This document shows, in pieces, positions 26,986-37,524 of a DNA stretch of 64,000 nucleotides; the first letter of the stretch is position 1; the number at the start of each line of letters is the position of its first letter. A model generated the notes under the pieces. It was given only the letters and a program-made list of their open reading frames with translations. It was not told the DNA's origin and made no database searches. The translations under genes were made by a program, and so were the position numbers. The stretch is from Pseudomonas tructae (GTDB taxonomy: Bacteria > Pseudomonadota > Gammaproteobacteria > Pseudomonadales > Pseudomonadaceae): contig NZ_CP035952.1 of NCBI RefSeq assembly GCF_004214895.1, positions 1,684,501-1,748,500 of the forward strand, written 5' to 3'.

Positions 26986-27192
26986 ATGACTCTTGAAGCG
27001 CGCGTGACCGAGTTGGAAAGCCGCTTGGCCTTTCAGGACGATACCTTGCTGGCCTTGAACGATGTGCTGGTCGAGCAGCAGCGTGTAGTGGAGCGCCTGC
27101 AGTTGCAGATGGCGGCGTTGCTCAAGCGTTACGAAGAGATGGTCGGTCAGTACGAGGCCAGTGAAGAAGAGGCGCCACCGCCCCATTACTGA
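26986..27192 (+). CDS. slyX: SlyX family protein
   Basis: The 68-residue protein is a short coiled coil ([18 protein letters not shown] through L-Q-M-A-A-L) ending in a Pro-rich P-P-P-H-Y, the hallmark of SlyX. The function is not well defined. GGAGG lies at 26973-26977. It follows the HIT gene by 3 bases and precedes a strong terminator. Confidence 0.93.
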   Translation: MTLEARVTELESRLAFQDDTLLALNDVLVEQQRVVERLQLQMAALLKRYEEMVGQYEASEEEAPPPHY

Positions 27193-27203
27193 ATTCGGGG
27201 CGT

Positions 27204-27246
27204 AAAAAAACCGCGATGGGCAGCAGGACTGCCCTCGCGGTTTTTT
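27204..27246. terminator. Bidirectional terminator between slyX and the cold-shock fusion gene
   Basis: A long hairpin (AAAACCGCGA and GGGCAG arms with their complements) is flanked by an A run on the left and a T run on the right. It can stop transcription of both convergent genes. Confidence 0.92.
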
Positions 27247-27257
27247 GTTTTCGGCGA

Positions 27258-27845
27258 TCAGCGCCGTGGGGCGGCGATCACATCCTCAGCCTGCAGGCCC
27301 TTGTCCCGGTTCATCACCGAGAACTCGACGCGCTGGCCTTCGACCAGAACGCGGTGGCCTTCGCCACGAATGGCGCGAAAGTGGACGAAGATGTCATCAC
27401 CCGAATCGCGGGAGATGAAACCAAAGCCTTTGGAGGTGTTGAACCACTTCACGGTGCCGGTATCGCGATTGGACATGTCGTACGACGTGCTCTGGCTGCG
27501 TGCGCGGGTGCCTTTTGCAAGGCCTGCGATCAGGTGCAGGGCGGTTGCCACTACGGCGCAGGCCAGGGCTGGCAGGTCGCCAAGCTCCGGGCGAGCCAGC
27601 AGCGTAACGATCTGCAGGACCACGGCGATGACCAGCAAGGCGCTGGCAGCGCGCTGCAGGTGTTGCCGCACGCCACGGTAGTGTTGCGGGACCACGGGGG
27701 CGAGGACCAGGTTGAGCAGGCCGAACAGGGCCAGGAAAACAGCTTGCGGTTGCTGCAGGAAGGGAATGGCTTCGGTTCTGAGGCTGGGTATGAAGGACAG
27801 CAGCAAAGCTGCAACGCCCGTCAACAGGTGGACGATCTTGAACAT
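27258..27845 (-). CDS. Membrane protein with C-terminal cold-shock domain
   Basis: The 195-residue protein joins an N-terminal membrane part with about four hydrophobic segments (roughly residues 4-20, 34-52, 66-85 and 92-110) to a complete cold-shock domain from about residue 124. The RNA-binding motifs are intact: RNP1-like K-G-F-G-F-I and RNP2-like D-I-F-V-H-F. CspA-type proteins bind single-stranded RNA or DNA. Here the domain would face the cytoplasm from the membrane. A similar gene (PA0961) sits at this place in P. aeruginosa. An internal ATG at 27476 begins exactly at the cold-shock domain and could yield a soluble 72-residue form. Confidence 0.83.
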   Translation of the reverse strand: MFKIVHLLTGVAALLLSFIPSLRTEAIPFLQQPQAVFLALFGLLNLVLAPVVPQHYRGVRQHLQRAASALLVIAVVLQIVTLLARPELGDLPALACAVVATALHLIAGLAKGTRARSQSTSYDMSNRDTGTVKWFNTSKGFGFISRDSGDDIFVHFRAIRGEGHRVLVEGQRVEFSVMNRDKGLQAEDVIAAPRR

Positions 27846-28144
27846 GTTGGTTGGCTCACATTGATAAGGCGGATCACAGGAAGAGCTGACTTCACGGCGC
27901 GCACGGGGTTAAAAGGCGCAAAAACGTGAAAAAGGGTCAGCCTATGCGCCAGCGCAATGACAATCGGCGCGGGCGGCACGCCGCCTATTTAACAGCAAAG
28001 CCCCGGGCTTCTCAAATCAGCGGCCAACCGTGTGTCGCACGGCCTGCAGCCCTGTGTCGCAGGTGCGCGGCTGCAGGCGGCGAAAACTATTGGTACAGTG
28101 GTTCGGACCCGCTTGATCACAAGCATTGAGGAAAGGGGAATTGC
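27846..28144. other. Divergent promoter region before dps
   Basis: About 300 bases separate the cold-shock fusion gene from dps. It should hold both promoters. No convincing gene, terminator or OxyR site was identified. Confidence 0.4.
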
Positions 28145-28618
28145 ATGGCTATTGATATCGGTATCAGTGAAGAGGATCGCAAGTCCATCGTGGATGGCTT
28201 GTCCCGCCTGCTGTCAGATACATATGTTCTTTATCTCAAGACCCACAACTTTCACTGGAACGTCACCGGTCCATCGTTTCGCACCTTGCACCTGATGTTC
28301 GAGGAGCAGTACAACGAGCTGGCCCTGGCGGTCGACTCCATTGCCGAGCGTATTCGCGCGCTGGGCTTCCCCGCTCCTGGGGCCTACTCGATCTATGCAC
28401 GACTGTCCTCTATTAAAGAAGAAGAGGGGGTGCCGGCGGCCGACGAAATGATCAAGCAACTGGTCGAGGGCCAGGAAGCGGTCACCCGCACGGCGCGCAG
28501 CATTTTCCCGCTGCTCGATAAAGTCAGTGATGAACCCACCGCCGACTTGCTGACCCAGCGCATGCAGGTGCACGAAAAGACCGCGTGGATGCTGCGCTCC
28601 CTGCTTGAAGGCAAATAG
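28145..28618 (+). CDS. dps: Dps-family ferritin-like DNA-protecting protein
   Basis: The 157-residue protein forms the dodecameric ferritin-like shell that oxidises and stores iron using peroxide. Ferroxidase ligands are seen in [10 protein letters not shown] (His37), L-H-L-M-F-E-E-Q-Y (His49 and nearby Glu) and D-S-I-A-E-R (Asp64, Glu68). AAAGGGGA precedes the ATG. It has its own terminator. In P. aeruginosa the gene here (PA0962) is a Dps paralogue. Confidence 0.92.
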   Translation: MAIDIGISEEDRKSIVDGLSRLLSDTYVLYLKTHNFHWNVTGPSFRTLHLMFEEQYNELALAVDSIAERIRALGFPAPGAYSIYARLSSIKEEEGVPAADEMIKQLVEGQEAVTRTARSIFPLLDKVSDEPTADLLTQRMQVHEKTAWMLRSLLEGK

Positions 28619-28637
28619 AAGCCTGAGCGCTGCTCCT

Positions 28638-28671
28638 GCCCGGTCTTCCAGCTGAAGGCCGGGTGTTTTTT
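28638..28671 (+). terminator. Terminator of dps
   Basis: A hairpin with CCCGG/CCGGG outer arms and CTTC/GAAG inner arms is followed by six T. Confidence 0.85.
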
Positions 28672-28852
28672 AGTGTGATGGAAGTGTTTACCGACGTTTG
28701 CAGATACCTGGCCTGTTACGGATTGAGCCTACGCGCAGAGCCTTTGCGTCTGATAGTGCAGTCTCGTTACAGGGCGCTTCATTAAGGGCATGTTCCACGG
28801 CGAGCCCCTGCTGTGGTTGTGTTTCCCTTGGATAAAGTGGTTGGGTAACAGT

Positions 28853-29182
28853 ATGTCGGTATGGATGAATCGCCCGGGCCGTACAGGCGGCGTGCCGCAC
28901 AACGGCAGCATCGACCCGTTCGCGGCCGATTTCGAAATGAACCTGGCCCAGCCGCTGTCGCGTTCGGTGCGACTCAACGGCTTTGCCACCTGCCTGCGTC
29001 TGGAACAAATCTACTGGCGCATACTTGAGCGCATCGCCAAGGCCAATCAGTGTTCGGTCAACACGGTATTGTCCTATGTCGATCGCGAGGTGCACCTGCG
29101 TCATGGTGGGGTAAAAAACTTCAGCGGCCTGGTCCGGGTGATTTGCGTGGTGTTCCTGCTCCGGCTGGAAGTGTCACGCTAG
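28853..29182 (+). CDS. Ribbon-helix-helix domain protein
   Basis: The 109-residue protein has a ribbon-helix-helix-like core: R-S-V-R-L-N-G-F-A-T-C as strand, L-R-L-E-Q-I-Y-W-R-I-L-E-R-I-A as helix 1 and S-V-N-T-V-L-S-Y-V-D-R-E-V as helix 2. This is the pattern of small RHH_4-type regulators in Proteobacteria. The start at 28853 is picked by conservation-like character; a frame start at 28790 adds an implausible leader, and the ribosome binding site is weak. Its targets are unknown. Confidence 0.75.
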   Translation: MSVWMNRPGRTGGVPHNGSIDPFAADFEMNLAQPLSRSVRLNGFATCLRLEQIYWRILERIAKANQCSVNTVLSYVDREVHLRHGGVKNFSGLVRVICVVFLLRLEVSR

Positions 29183-29275
29183 TCGGTTGCCGGGCTGCAC
29201 AGCACACCTTAACCATATATAATCTCGCGTTTTAGCGCCTGAACCAGCCAGCGCTATGGTTAACGAGACACGCCT

Positions 29276-29497
29276 ATGCCCATGTACGACTATCAATGCG
29301 CTGCCTGCGATCATCAGCTCGAAGCCCTTCAGAAGCTCAGCGCCGCGCCGCTGACCGATTGCCCGGCGTGTGAGCAGCCTGCGTTGAAGAAGCTGATCTC
29401 GGCCCCGGGGTTCCGCCTGGGCGGCACGGGCTGGTACGAAACCGACTTCAAGACCGGTGCGAAAAAGAACCTTGCAGGCGGCGACAAGGCCGACTGA
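29276..29497 (+). CDS. FmdB-family zinc-ribbon protein
   Basis: The 73-residue protein has the N-terminal M-P-x-Y-D-Y-x-C and two C-x-x-C pairs (C-A-A-C and C-P-A-C) of FmdB-type putative regulatory zinc ribbons. The tail contains G-T-G-W-Y-x-T-D-F-K. Its function is unknown. It lies directly before aspS, a common proteobacterial arrangement. Confidence 0.9.
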   Translation: MPMYDYQCAACDHQLEALQKLSAAPLTDCPACEQPALKKLISAPGFRLGGTGWYETDFKTGAKKNLAGGDKAD

Positions 29498-29590
29498 GTT
29501 GATTGCACCGGCAGGGTCTTGCACTATTAGCCCTTTGTGGCGGCAAGGCCTCCACTGAACATACGAATGACGAGAAGCGAAACCACCATC

Positions 29591-31366
29591 ATGATGCGCA
29601 GCCATTATTGCGGCCAACTGAACGAGAGCCTGGAAGGTCAGGAAATTACCCTTTGCGGATGGGTCCATCGTCGCCGCGACCACGGCGGGGTGATTTTCCT
29701 CGATATCCGTGATCGCGAAGGCATGGCCCAGGTCGTCTTCGACCCGGATCGCGCAGAAAGCTTCGCCGCCGCTGATCGCGTGCGCAGCGAATACGTGGTG
29801 CAGATCACCGGCAAGGTGCGTCTGCGTCCAGCTGGCGCGGTCAACGCCAACATGGCTTCGGGCGCCATCGAAGTGCTGGGCTACGAGCTGACCGTGCTCA
29901 ACGAAGCGGAAACCCCGCCGTTCCCGCTCAACGAGTACTCCGACGTTGGCGAAGAAACCCGCCTGCGCTACCGCTTCATCGACCTGCGTCGCCCGGAGAT
30001 GGCCGAGAAGCTGCGCCTGCGCTCGCGCATCACCACCAGCATCCGCCGCTTCCTCGATGAAAACGGCTTCCTCGACGTCGAAACGCCGATCCTCACCCGT
30101 GCCACCCCAGAAGGCGCGCGTGACTACCTGGTGCCAAGCCGTACCCACGCAGGCAGCTTCTTCGCTCTGCCGCAATCGCCTCAGCTGTTCAAGCAACTGC
30201 TGATGGTGGCCGGCTTCGACCGTTACTACCAGATCGCCAAGTGCTTCCGCGACGAAGACCTGCGCGCTGACCGTCAGCCGGAATTCACCCAGATCGACAT
30301 CGAGACCAGCTTCCTCGATGAGTCCGAGATCATGGGCCTGACCGAAAGCATGATCCGCAAGCTGTTCAAGGAAGTCCTGGACCTGGAGTTCGGCGAATTC
30401 CCGCACATGACCTTCGAAGAAGCCATGCGCCGTTACGGTTCCGACAAGCCGGACCTGCGCAACCCGCTGGAACTGGTCGACGTTGCCGACCAGCTCAAGG
30501 AAGTCGAATTCAAAGTGTTCAGCGGCCCGGCCAACGATCCGAAGAGCCGTGTTGCCGCCCTGCGCGTGCCAGGTGGCGCGAGCATGCCGCGCAGCCGCAT
30601 CGACGAGTACACCAAGTTCGTCGGCATCTACGGTGCCAAGGGCCTGGCCTACATCAAGGTCAACGAACGCGCCAAGGGTGTCGAAGGCCTGCAATCGCCG
30701 ATCGTCAAGAACATCCCTGAGGCCAACCTCAATGTGATCCTCGATCGCGTTGGCGCAGTCGACGGCGATATCGTGTTCTTCGGCGCCGACAAGGCCAAGA
30801 TCGTCAGCGAGGCGCTGGGCGCCCTGCGGATCAAGGTCGGTAACGATTTCAACCTGCACACCTGCGAGTGGGCCCCGATGTGGGTGGTTGACTTCCCGAT
30901 GTTCGAAGAGAACGACGACGGCAGCTTCACCGCGTTGCACCACCCGTTCACCGCGCCAAAATGCAGCCCGCAAGAGCTGGAGGCCAACCCGGCCACCGCG
31001 CTGTCGCGTGCCTACGACATGGTCCTCAACGGCACCGAGCTGGGTGGCGGCTCGATCCGTATCCACCGTAAAGAGATGCAACAGGCGGTCTTCCGCCTGC
31101 TGGGCATCGAGGCGGCTGAACAGGAAGAGAAATTCGGCTTCCTGCTCGACGCCCTGAAGTTCGGTGCACCGCCGCACGGCGGCCTGGCCTTTGGCCTGGA
31201 TCGTCTGGTGATGCTGATGACCGGTGCCCAGTCGATTCGCGAAGTCATTGCCTTCCCGAAAACCCAGAGCGCCGCGTGCGTCATGACCCAGGCCCCAGGC
31301 CTGGTCGACGCCAAGGCCCTGCGTGAGCTGCATATCCGTCTGCGCGAACAGCCCAAGGCTGAGTAA
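29591..31366 (+). CDS. aspS: Aspartyl-tRNA(Asp/Asn) synthetase
   Basis: The 591-residue class II enzyme has an N-terminal anticodon-binding OB fold, the catalytic core with F-L-x-V-E-T-P-I-L and [14 protein letters not shown], a GAD insertion domain (about residues 290-420), and motif 3 G-L-A-F-G-L-D-R-L. Pseudomonas AspRS is known to be non-discriminating, charging tRNA(Asn) with Asp for later amidation. Start is ATG 29591 or 29594 (consecutive ATGs). yebC and ruvCAB follow. Confidence 0.97.
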   Translation: MMRSHYCGQLNESLEGQEITLCGWVHRRRDHGGVIFLDIRDREGMAQVVFDPDRAESFAAADRVRSEYVVQITGKVRLRPAGAVNANMASGAIEVLGYELTVLNEAETPPFPLNEYSDVGEETRLRYRFIDLRRPEMAEKLRLRSRITTSIRRFLDENGFLDVETPILTRATPEGARDYLVPSRTHAGSFFALPQSPQLFKQLLMVAGFDRYYQIAKCFRDEDLRADRQPEFTQIDIETSFLDESEIMGLTESMIRKLFKEVLDLEFGEFPHMTFEEAMRRYGSDKPDLRNPLELVDVADQLKEVEFKVFSGPANDPKSRVAALRVPGGASMPRSRIDEYTKFVGIYGAKGLAYIKVNERAKGVEGLQSPIVKNIPEANLNVILDRVGAVDGDIVFFGADKAKIVSEALGALRIKVGNDFNLHTCEWAPMWVVDFPMFEENDDGSFTALHHPFTAPKCSPQELEANPATALSRAYDMVLNGTELGGGSIRIHRKEMQQAVFRLLGIEAAEQEEKFGFLLDALKFGAPPHGGLAFGLDRLVMLMTGAQSIREVIAFPKTQSAACVMTQAPGLVDAKALRELHIRLREQPKAE

Positions 31367-31487
31367 GCAGACCCCGGGCGCATCCACATGGATGCGCCTT
31401 TGCGTTAAGGCGCATGAATTTCAAGGTTTCGGTCGGGCGTGAGCGCGGCCGGGGCGTGGCATTGTGACAAAGGATTCGGAGTGCGTT

Positions 31488-32234
31488 ATGGCTGGTCATT
31501 CCAAGTGGGCAAACATCAAGCACCGCAAAGAGCGCCAGGATGCCAAGCGAGGCAAGATCTTCACCAAGTGGATTCGTGAGCTGACCGTCGCCGCCAAGCA
31601 GGGCGGTGGCGATCCAGCCTCCAACCCGCGCTTGCGCCTGGCCCTGGACAAGGCGCTGGCTGCGAACATGAGCCGCGACATCATCGACCGGGCGGTTGCC
31701 CGCGGTGCTGGCACGGCCGAAGCCGATAACGTTGAAGAGCTCAGCTATGAAGGTTACGGTCCCGGTGGCGTGGCGGTGATGGTCGAGGCCATGACCGACA
31801 ACCGCAACCGTACTGCGGCGGCTGTGCGTCATGCCTTCAGCAAGTGCGGCGGCAACCTGGGCACTGATGGCTCGGTGGCCTACCTGTTCGAGCGCAAGGG
31901 GCAGATCAGCTTTGCTGCGGGCATCGACGAAGATGCCCTGATGGAAGCGGCGATGGAAGCCGATGCCGATGACGTGGTCAGCAACGAAGACGGCTCGTTC
32001 GACGTGTTTACCTCGTTCAACAGCTTTTATGCTGTGCGCAATGCCCTGGAAGAGGCCGGCTTCAAGGCTGCGGACGCGGAAATCGTCATGCAGCCGACGA
32101 CCAGTGCCGAGCTCGACCTGGAGGGCGCTCAAAAGGTGCTCAAGCTGATCGACATGCTTGAAGATCTGGATGACGTGCAGAACGTCTACTCCAACGCCGA
32201 AATTCCTGACGAAGTCATGGAACAGCTCGGCTAG
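31488..32234 (+). CDS. yebC: YebC/PmpR family transcriptional regulator
   Basis: The 248-residue protein has the typical YebC opening [14 protein letters not shown] and three-domain architecture. In P. aeruginosa the orthologue PmpR regulates quorum sensing (pqsR); other YebC proteins have been linked to translation of difficult sequences. The start at 31488 has GGAG shortly before. It lies between aspS and ruvC, the usual order. Confidence 0.96.
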   Translation: MAGHSKWANIKHRKERQDAKRGKIFTKWIRELTVAAKQGGGDPASNPRLRLALDKALAANMSRDIIDRAVARGAGTAEADNVEELSYEGYGPGGVAVMVEAMTDNRNRTAAAVRHAFSKCGGNLGTDGSVAYLFERKGQISFAAGIDEDALMEAAMEADADDVVSNEDGSFDVFTSFNSFYAVRNALEEAGFKAADAEIVMQPTTSAELDLEGAQKVLKLIDMLEDLDDVQNVYSNAEIPDEVMEQLG

Positions 32235-32252
32235 TTTCACGTTGTTCATTTA

Positions 32253-32324
32253 GGTGGGAGCGAGCTTGCCTCGCGATGCGATTGGGCGGTATTGCGTAAT
32301 CGCGGGGCAAGCCCGCTCCTACTG
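32253..32324. repeat. REP pair (inverted, left unit diverged)
   Basis: The right unit has the intact core ATCGCGGGGCAAGCCCGCTC; the left is GGAGCGAGCTTGCCTCGCGAT, with two changes. The pair lies between yebC and ruvC. Confidence 0.85.
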
Positions 32325-32404
32325 ACTCGGGGCCGGATCCGCCTGCAGTTGCATTGCACCTGCGAGCCGGTCCGGCTTCTGTTTTTACTATGGCGCAAAG
32401 ACGT

Positions 32405-32929
32405 ATGACACTGATTCTTGGCATCGACCCCGGTTCGCGCATCACCGGTTACGGCGTGGTGCGCCATACTGGGCGCGGCTGTGAGTATGTGGCTTCCGGG
32501 TGCATCCGCACTGGCGCAGGGGAGCTGCCCGAGCGCTTGCAGATCGTGTTTCGCGGCGTACGCGAGATCATCCGCGAGCACGGCCCGGTGACCATGGGTA
32601 TTGAGCGGGTATTCATGGCGCGCAATGCCGATTCGGCGCTCAAACTCGGCCAGGCCCGCGGCGCGGCTATCGTCGCGGCCATCGAAGAAGGCCTGGAAAT
32701 CGCCGAATACAGCGCTACCCAGGTCAAACAGGCGGTCGCCGGTACTGGCGGCGCCAACAAGGAGCAGGTACAGATGATGGTCATGCATCTGCTCAAGCTG
32801 ACCCAGAAACCACAGATCGATGCGTCCGACGCCCTGGCCATCGCCTTGTGCCATGCCCATACCCGTTCAAGCCTGGTGCCTCATGGCCTGGGTACGGCGC
32901 GCAGCCGCAGCGGGCGCTTGCGGCTCTGA
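32405..32929 (+). CDS. ruvC: Holliday junction endonuclease RuvC
   Basis: RuvC cuts Holliday junctions symmetrically with RuvAB. The 174-residue protein starts [11 protein letters not shown], giving the first catalytic Asp (residue 8), and keeps G-I-E-R-V-F for the catalytic Glu and D-A-S-D-A-L-A-I-A for the last pair. A further ATG at 32390 would add five residues; neither has a strong ribosome site. It heads ruvC-ruvA-ruvB. Confidence 0.96.
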   Translation: MTLILGIDPGSRITGYGVVRHTGRGCEYVASGCIRTGAGELPERLQIVFRGVREIIREHGPVTMGIERVFMARNADSALKLGQARGAAIVAAIEEGLEIAEYSATQVKQAVAGTGGANKEQVQMMVMHLLKLTQKPQIDASDALAIALCHAHTRSSLVPHGLGTARSRSGRLRL

Positions 32930-33037
32930 TAGCATCATCTGCTGAAACAAATTTTGCCTGGGCAATGCCATTGGCCATTGCATTTGCTGTTAGGGTTGAC
33001 CGGTCGCTTGCCGGTGCCCATGAGGAAGGATCGGAAC

Positions 33038-33646
33038 GTGATTGGACGTTTGCGCGGCACCCTGGCTGAAAAGCAGCCGCCGCACCTGATTGTCGATGTC
33101 AACGGCCTGGGCTACGAGCTCGAAGTGCCGATGACCACCCTGTACCGCCTGCCCAAGGTCGGCGAAGCAGTGACCCTGCACACCCACCTGGTGGTGCGCG
33201 AGGATGCTCACCTGCTTTATGGCTTCCATGAAAAGCGCGAGCGCGAGCTGTTTCGTGAGCTGATCCGTCTCAACGGTGTCGGTCCCAAGCTGGCCCTGGC
33301 GTTGATGTCGGGCCTGGAGGCCGACGAACTGGTACGCTGTGTCCAGGCCCAGGATGCCTCGGCCCTGGTCAAGGTGCCGGGGGTGGGTAAAAAGACCGCC
33401 GAACGGCTGATGGTCGAACTCAAGGATCGCTTCAAGGCCTGGGAAACCTCGCCGGCGATGTTTGCCCTGGTCCCCAATGGTCCATTGCCGATTGCCAGCG
33501 TCTCCAGCGCCGAGGCCGATGCCGTCAGCGCGCTGATTTCCCTGGGCTATAAACCTCAGGAAGCCAGCAAGGCGGTGGCCGCTGTGGATGCCAAGGGCCT
33601 GAGCAGCGAAGAACTGATCCGTCGCAGTCTGAAGGGAATGATCTAA
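33038..33646 (+). CDS. ruvA: Holliday junction helicase subunit RuvA
   Basis: The 202-residue protein has the OB-fold N terminus (M-I-G-R-L-R-G-T-L), two helix-hairpin-helix segments (L-N-G-V-G-P-K-L-A and [11 protein letters not shown]) and the C-terminal RuvB-binding domain. RuvA tetramers hold the junction. The start is GTG 33038 after GAGGAAGGA. The ruvB GTG begins immediately after the stop. Confidence 0.97.
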   Translation: MIGRLRGTLAEKQPPHLIVDVNGLGYELEVPMTTLYRLPKVGEAVTLHTHLVVREDAHLLYGFHEKRERELFRELIRLNGVGPKLALALMSGLEADELVRCVQAQDASALVKVPGVGKKTAERLMVELKDRFKAWETSPAMFALVPNGPLPIASVSSAEADAVSALISLGYKPQEASKAVAAVDAKGLSSEELIRRSLKGMI

Positions 33647-34702
33647 GTGATTGAAGCCGATCGACTGATAACCGCCACTGGGCGCGACCGCGAAGAGGTC
33701 CAGGACCGGGCGATCCGCCCCCTGCGCCTGGCCGAGTACATTGGCCAGCCGGTGGTGCGTGAGCAGATGGACCTGTTCATCCAGGCGGCCCGTGGGCGCA
33801 ACGAATCCCTCGATCACACCCTGATCTTTGGTCCTCCGGGGCTGGGCAAAACCACCTTGGCCAACATCATTGCCCAGGAAATGGGCGTTTCGATCAAGAG
33901 CACCTCGGGGCCGATCCTTGAGCGTCCGGGGGACCTGGCCGCCTTGCTGACCAACCTTGAACCGCACGATGTGCTGTTTATCGACGAAATCCACCGCCTG
34001 TCGCCGATCGTCGAGGAAGTGCTGTACCCGGCCATGGAAGACTTCCAGCTCGACATCATGATCGGCGAAGGGCCGGCTGCGCGCTCGATCAAGCTCGATC
34101 TGCCGCCGTTCACCCTGGTTGGCGCCACGACCCGCGCCGGCATGCTGACCAACCCGCTGCGTGACCGTTTCGGCATCGTCCAGCGCCTGGAGTTCTACAG
34201 CACCGACGACCTGGCAACCATTGTCAGCCGCTCCGGCGGCATTCTTGGCTTGCCCATCGAGGATGAAGGCGCCTTCGAGATCGCTCGCCGGGCCCGTGGC
34301 ACGCCACGGATCGCCAACCGCCTGCTGCGGCGGGTGCGCGATTACGCCGAAGTGCGCGGCAAGGGCCACATCACCAAACCGGTTGCTGACCTTGCGTTGA
34401 ACCTGCTGGACGTCGACGAGCGTGGTTTCGACCACCAGGACCGGCGCCTGCTGCTGACCATGATCGAGAAGTTCGACGGTGGCCCGGTCGGGGTCGACAG
34501 CCTGGCAGCCGCTATCAGCGAAGAGCGCCACACCATCGAGGACGTGCTCGAGCCCTATCTGATTCAGCAGGGCTACATTATGCGCACGCCACGGGGCAGG
34601 GTGGTGACCCGGCACGCCTATCTGCATTTCGGTCTGAACATTCCCAACCGCTTGGGTGAATCGATCGGTGGCGAGGGTTTTTCCGCTCAGGCCGATGAAT
34701 GA
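33647..34702 (+). CDS. ruvB: Holliday junction helicase motor RuvB
   Basis: This AAA+ motor of 351 residues has Walker [10 protein letters not shown] at residues 62-70, Walker B L-F-I-D-E-I-H, sensor 1 G-A-T-T-R-A-G and the winged-helix C terminus ending P-R-G-R-x-x-T-x-x-A. The start is GTG directly after the ruvA stop, so the two are translationally coupled. It drives branch migration at Holliday junctions. Confidence 0.98.
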   Translation: MIEADRLITATGRDREEVQDRAIRPLRLAEYIGQPVVREQMDLFIQAARGRNESLDHTLIFGPPGLGKTTLANIIAQEMGVSIKSTSGPILERPGDLAALLTNLEPHDVLFIDEIHRLSPIVEEVLYPAMEDFQLDIMIGEGPAARSIKLDLPPFTLVGATTRAGMLTNPLRDRFGIVQRLEFYSTDDLATIVSRSGGILGLPIEDEGAFEIARRARGTPRIANRLLRRVRDYAEVRGKGHITKPVADLALNLLDVDERGFDHQDRRLLLTMIEKFDGGPVGVDSLAAAISEERHTIEDVLEPYLIQQGYIMRTPRGRVVTRHAYLHFGLNIPNRLGESIGGEGFSAQADE

Positions 34703-34827
34703 CAGATTTATCCAGCGTTTCTGTGGTCCTATTCGCGGGCATGCCTCAGTCACGCTGGCAATACGACATAATCGATGAAAAACAGTTGCCGGGGCGGATT
34801 GGCAAGCTGAGGAGTTAGCACTAGAGT

Positions 34828-35283
34828 ATGCGCGCGCAAAATGAGCTGGAACCGTTCGCACATCGTTGTCGTGTCTATTACGAAGATACCGATGCCGGCG
34901 GCGTGGTGTATTACGTCAATTACCTGAAATTCATGGAACGTGCCCGCACCGAGCGGTTGCGTGACCTGGGCTTTGCCCAGTCGGCACTGGCGCAGGACAA
35001 TCTGCTGTTCGTGGTCCACTCCAGCCAAGCGCGCTATCACGCGCCTGCGCGGCTGGACGACGCGTTGCGGGTTACCGCGCAAGTGCTTGAATTGAACCGC
35101 GCCAGCCTGCGCTTCGTGCAGCAGGTATGGCGTGAAAAAGATGCAACGCTGCTCTGTGAAGGGCAGTTCCTGGTGGCCTGTGTGCGCGCCGATACGTTCA
35201 AACCCCGGGCCATCCCCCAAGCGCTGCGTGCGGCTTTTGCCGAGGCGGGCGACCCGGGTACTCATTCAAATGCAGGAGATTAA
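34828..35283 (+). CDS. ybgC: Acyl-CoA thioesterase YbgC (Tol-Pal associated)
   Basis: The 151-residue hot-dog-fold protein has the catalytic [13 protein letters not shown] segment (Asp near residue 21) of the 4-hydroxybenzoyl-CoA thioesterase type. YbgC proteins hydrolyse acyl-CoA and are encoded with tol genes. tolQ begins 2 bases after its stop. Confidence 0.94.
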   Translation: MRAQNELEPFAHRCRVYYEDTDAGGVVYYVNYLKFMERARTERLRDLGFAQSALAQDNLLFVVHSSQARYHAPARLDDALRVTAQVLELNRASLRFVQQVWREKDATLLCEGQFLVACVRADTFKPRAIPQALRAAFAEAGDPGTHSNAGD

Positions 35284-35285
35284 GC

Positions 35286-35981
35286 GTGGAAGCTAACGTC
35301 GTCGACCATACCTCCATGTGGAGCCTGGTCAGCAATGCCAGCATCGTGGTGCAGCTGGTTATGCTGATTCTGGTGGCCGCATCGGTAACGTCATGGATCA
35401 TGATTTTTCAGCGCAGCACCATGCTGCGCGCCGGTCGTCGTGCGCTGGACAGCTTTGAAGAGCGCTTCTGGTCGGGTATCGACCTGTCCAAGCTGTACCG
35501 TCAGGCTGGCAGCAACCCGGACCCGGATTCGGGCGTAGAGCAGGTGTTCCGTGCCGGCTTCAAGGAGTTCTCGCGTCTGCGCCAGCAGCCAGGCGTCGAC
35601 CCTGACGCGGTCATGGAAGGCGTTGGCCGGGCCATGCGCGTTGCGATCTCCCGTGAGGAAGAGAAGCTTGAGCAAAGCCTGCCGTTCCTCGCTACTGTCG
35701 GCTCCACCAGCCCGTACATCGGCCTGTTCGGTACCGTCTGGGGCATCATGAACTCCTTCCGCGGCCTGGCCTCGGCCCAGCAAGCGACCCTGGCCACCGT
35801 GGCCCCGGGTATCGCCGAAGCGCTGATCGCCACTGCGATCGGTCTGTTTGCCGCGATCCCTGCGGTTATTGCCTATAACCGTTTCGCTGCCCGCAGTGAA
35901 GTCTTGATCGGCCGTTACTACACGTTTGCCGACGAGTTCCAGGCCATCCTGCACCGTAAAGTGCACACCAGCGAAGAGTGA
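35286..35981 (+). CDS. tolQ: Tol-Pal system protein TolQ
   Basis: The 231-residue inner-membrane protein is the MotA/ExbB-like stator partner of TolR. It has a first membrane segment at about residues 17-38 and two more at about 136-158 and 170-193, with the conserved G-L-F-G-T-V-W-G-I-M loop. The start is GTG 35286. TolQR use proton flow to energise TolA during envelope constriction at division. Confidence 0.97.
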   Translation: MEANVVDHTSMWSLVSNASIVVQLVMLILVAASVTSWIMIFQRSTMLRAGRRALDSFEERFWSGIDLSKLYRQAGSNPDPDSGVEQVFRAGFKEFSRLRQQPGVDPDAVMEGVGRAMRVAISREEEKLEQSLPFLATVGSTSPYIGLFGTVWGIMNSFRGLASAQQATLATVAPGIAEALIATAIGLFAAIPAVIAYNRFAARSEVLIGRYYTFADEFQAILHRKVHTSEE

Positions 35982-35995
35982 TCAGGTAAAAGCCC

Positions 35996-36448
35996 ATGGC
36001 CCGAGTTCGCCACAAACGCAAGCCGGTCGCCGAGATGAACGTGGTGCCATACATCGACGTGATGTTGGTACTGCTGGTCATTTTCATGGTGACCGCACCG
36101 ATGCTCAACCAGGGCGTGAAGGTCGACCTGCCCAAGGTTTCCAGCGAAGCCTTGCCGCAGGACAACAACGTCCAGGTCCTGACCATTTCGATCAAGGCTG
36201 ACAAGACCTATTTCTGGAACCTTGGCAGTGAAGTCGACACAGACAAGCAGATGGACAAGGCCATGACCTTGCCGCAGATGACCGACGCCGTGACCAAGAT
36301 CATCGCCGCCGGACGTGACCAGGGCAAGCAGACCCAGGTCTTCATCCGTGGCGACAAATCCGTCGACTACGGCGCGGTCATGGGTGCCATGGGCGGGTTG
36401 CAGAAGGCAGGTGTCGGTAACGTTGGCCTGATTACCGAGGCGCCCTGA
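35996..36448 (+). CDS. tolR: Tol-Pal system protein TolR
   Basis: The 150-residue ExbD-like protein has a short cytoplasmic tail, one membrane segment with the proton-carrying Asp (Y-I-D-V-M-L-V-L-L-V-I-F, Asp near residue 21) and a periplasmic domain. Its stop overlaps the tolA start as TGATG. Confidence 0.97.
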   Translation: MARVRHKRKPVAEMNVVPYIDVMLVLLVIFMVTAPMLNQGVKVDLPKVSSEALPQDNNVQVLTISIKADKTYFWNLGSEVDTDKQMDKAMTLPQMTDAVTKIIAAGRDQGKQTQVFIRGDKSVDYGAVMGAMGGLQKAGVGNVGLITEAP

Positions 36449-37524
36449 TGCAACAGCGAGAGCCATCCGCCTCGGAAAGCTATTTCTGGCCCAGTGTCTG
36501 GGCCATTGCGCTGCACGTTCTGGTGTTCGGCATGCTGTTCGTCAGTTTTGCCATGACCCCGGAATTGCCGCCGGCCAAGCCTATCGTCCAGGCAACCCTG
36601 TACCAGCTCAAGTCCAAGAGTCAGGCCACCACCCAGACCAATCAGAAGATTGCCGGGGAAGCCAAGAAGACCGCTTCGCGTCAAACCGAAGAAGAACAGA
36701 TGGAACAGAAGAAGGTCGAGCAGCAGGCAGTGAAAGCTGCGGAACAAAAGAAGGAAGAAGCGGCTCAAAAGGCCGAAGAGGCACGCGCCGAAGCCGAAGC
36801 GAAAAAAGCCGAGCAGGCCGAGAAGGCCGAGCAAGCGAAGAAAACCGCTGAGGCCAAGAAAGCCGAAGAGGCGAAAAAGGCTACTGAGAAGCAACAGGCC
36901 GACATCGCCAAGAAGAAGGCTGAAGAGGAAGCCAAGAAAAAGGCTGACGAAGAAGCCAAGAAGCAGGCGGCTGAAGAGGCCAAGAAAAAAGCAGCCGAGG
37001 ACGCCAAGAAGAAGGCGGCCGAGGATGCCAAGAAAAAAGCAACGGCTGAAGAAGCGAAGAAGAAAGCCGCTGAAGACGCCAAGAAGAAAGCTGCAGCAGA
37101 TGCGGCCAAGAAGAAGGCTCAGGATGCAGCCCGCAAGGCGGCGGAAGACAAGAAAGCCCAGGCCCTGGCCGAGCTTCTGTCCGATACCACCGAACGGCAG
37201 CAGGCCCTGGCTGACGAGCAGGGTGATCAGGTAGCCGGCGATTTCGACGATCTGATTCGTGCACGTGCGGCCGAAGGCTGGGCGCGTCCGCCTTCTGCGC
37301 GCAAGAACATGACGGTGGTCCTGCAGATCGGCATGTTGCCCGATGGCACCATTACCTCGGTGAGCGTGGCCCGCTCCAGTGGTGACGGTCCGTTTGACAG
37401 CTCGGCTGTGGCAGCGGTCAAGAACATTGGTCGATTAACTGAAATGCAGGGCTTGAAACCGAGCGAATTCAATCCCTATCGTTCATTCAAGATGACATTC
37501 ACACCTGAGGATCTAGCCTTGTGA
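36448..37524 (+). CDS. tolA: Tol-Pal system protein TolA
   Basis: The 358-residue protein has one N-terminal membrane anchor (about residues 15-33), a long Lys/Ala/Glu-rich coiled-coil helix (about residues 75-240, many K-K-A-A/A-E-E-A-K repeats) and a C-terminal globular domain III (about 255-358) that contacts TolB/Pal. The repeat region has a strong mononucleotide and codon bias (AAG AAA GCN) and may vary in length between strains. It overlaps tolR by one base and tolB by four. Confidence 0.96.
   Translation: MQQREPSASESYFWPSVWAIALHVLVFGMLFVSFAMTPELPPAKPIVQATLYQLKSKSQATTQTNQKIAGEAKKTASRQTEEEQMEQKKVEQQAVKAAEQKKEEAAQKAEEARAEAEAKKAEQAEKAEQAKKTAEAKKAEEAKKATEKQQADIAKKKAEEEAKKKADEEAKKQAAEEAKKKAAEDAKKKAAEDAKKKATAEEAKKKAAEDAKKKAAADAAKKKAQDAARKAAEDKKAQALAELLSDTTERQQALADEQGDQVAGDFDDLIRARAAEGWARPPSARKNMTVVLQIGMLPDGTITSVSVARSSGDGPFDSSAVAAVKNIGRLTEMQGLKPSEFNPYRSFKMTFTPEDLAL

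Noticed and set aside
29174..31387. A 737-codon open frame opposite aspS
   Set aside because: aspS on the plus strand is unmistakable; the opposite frame is stop-free by codon bias only.
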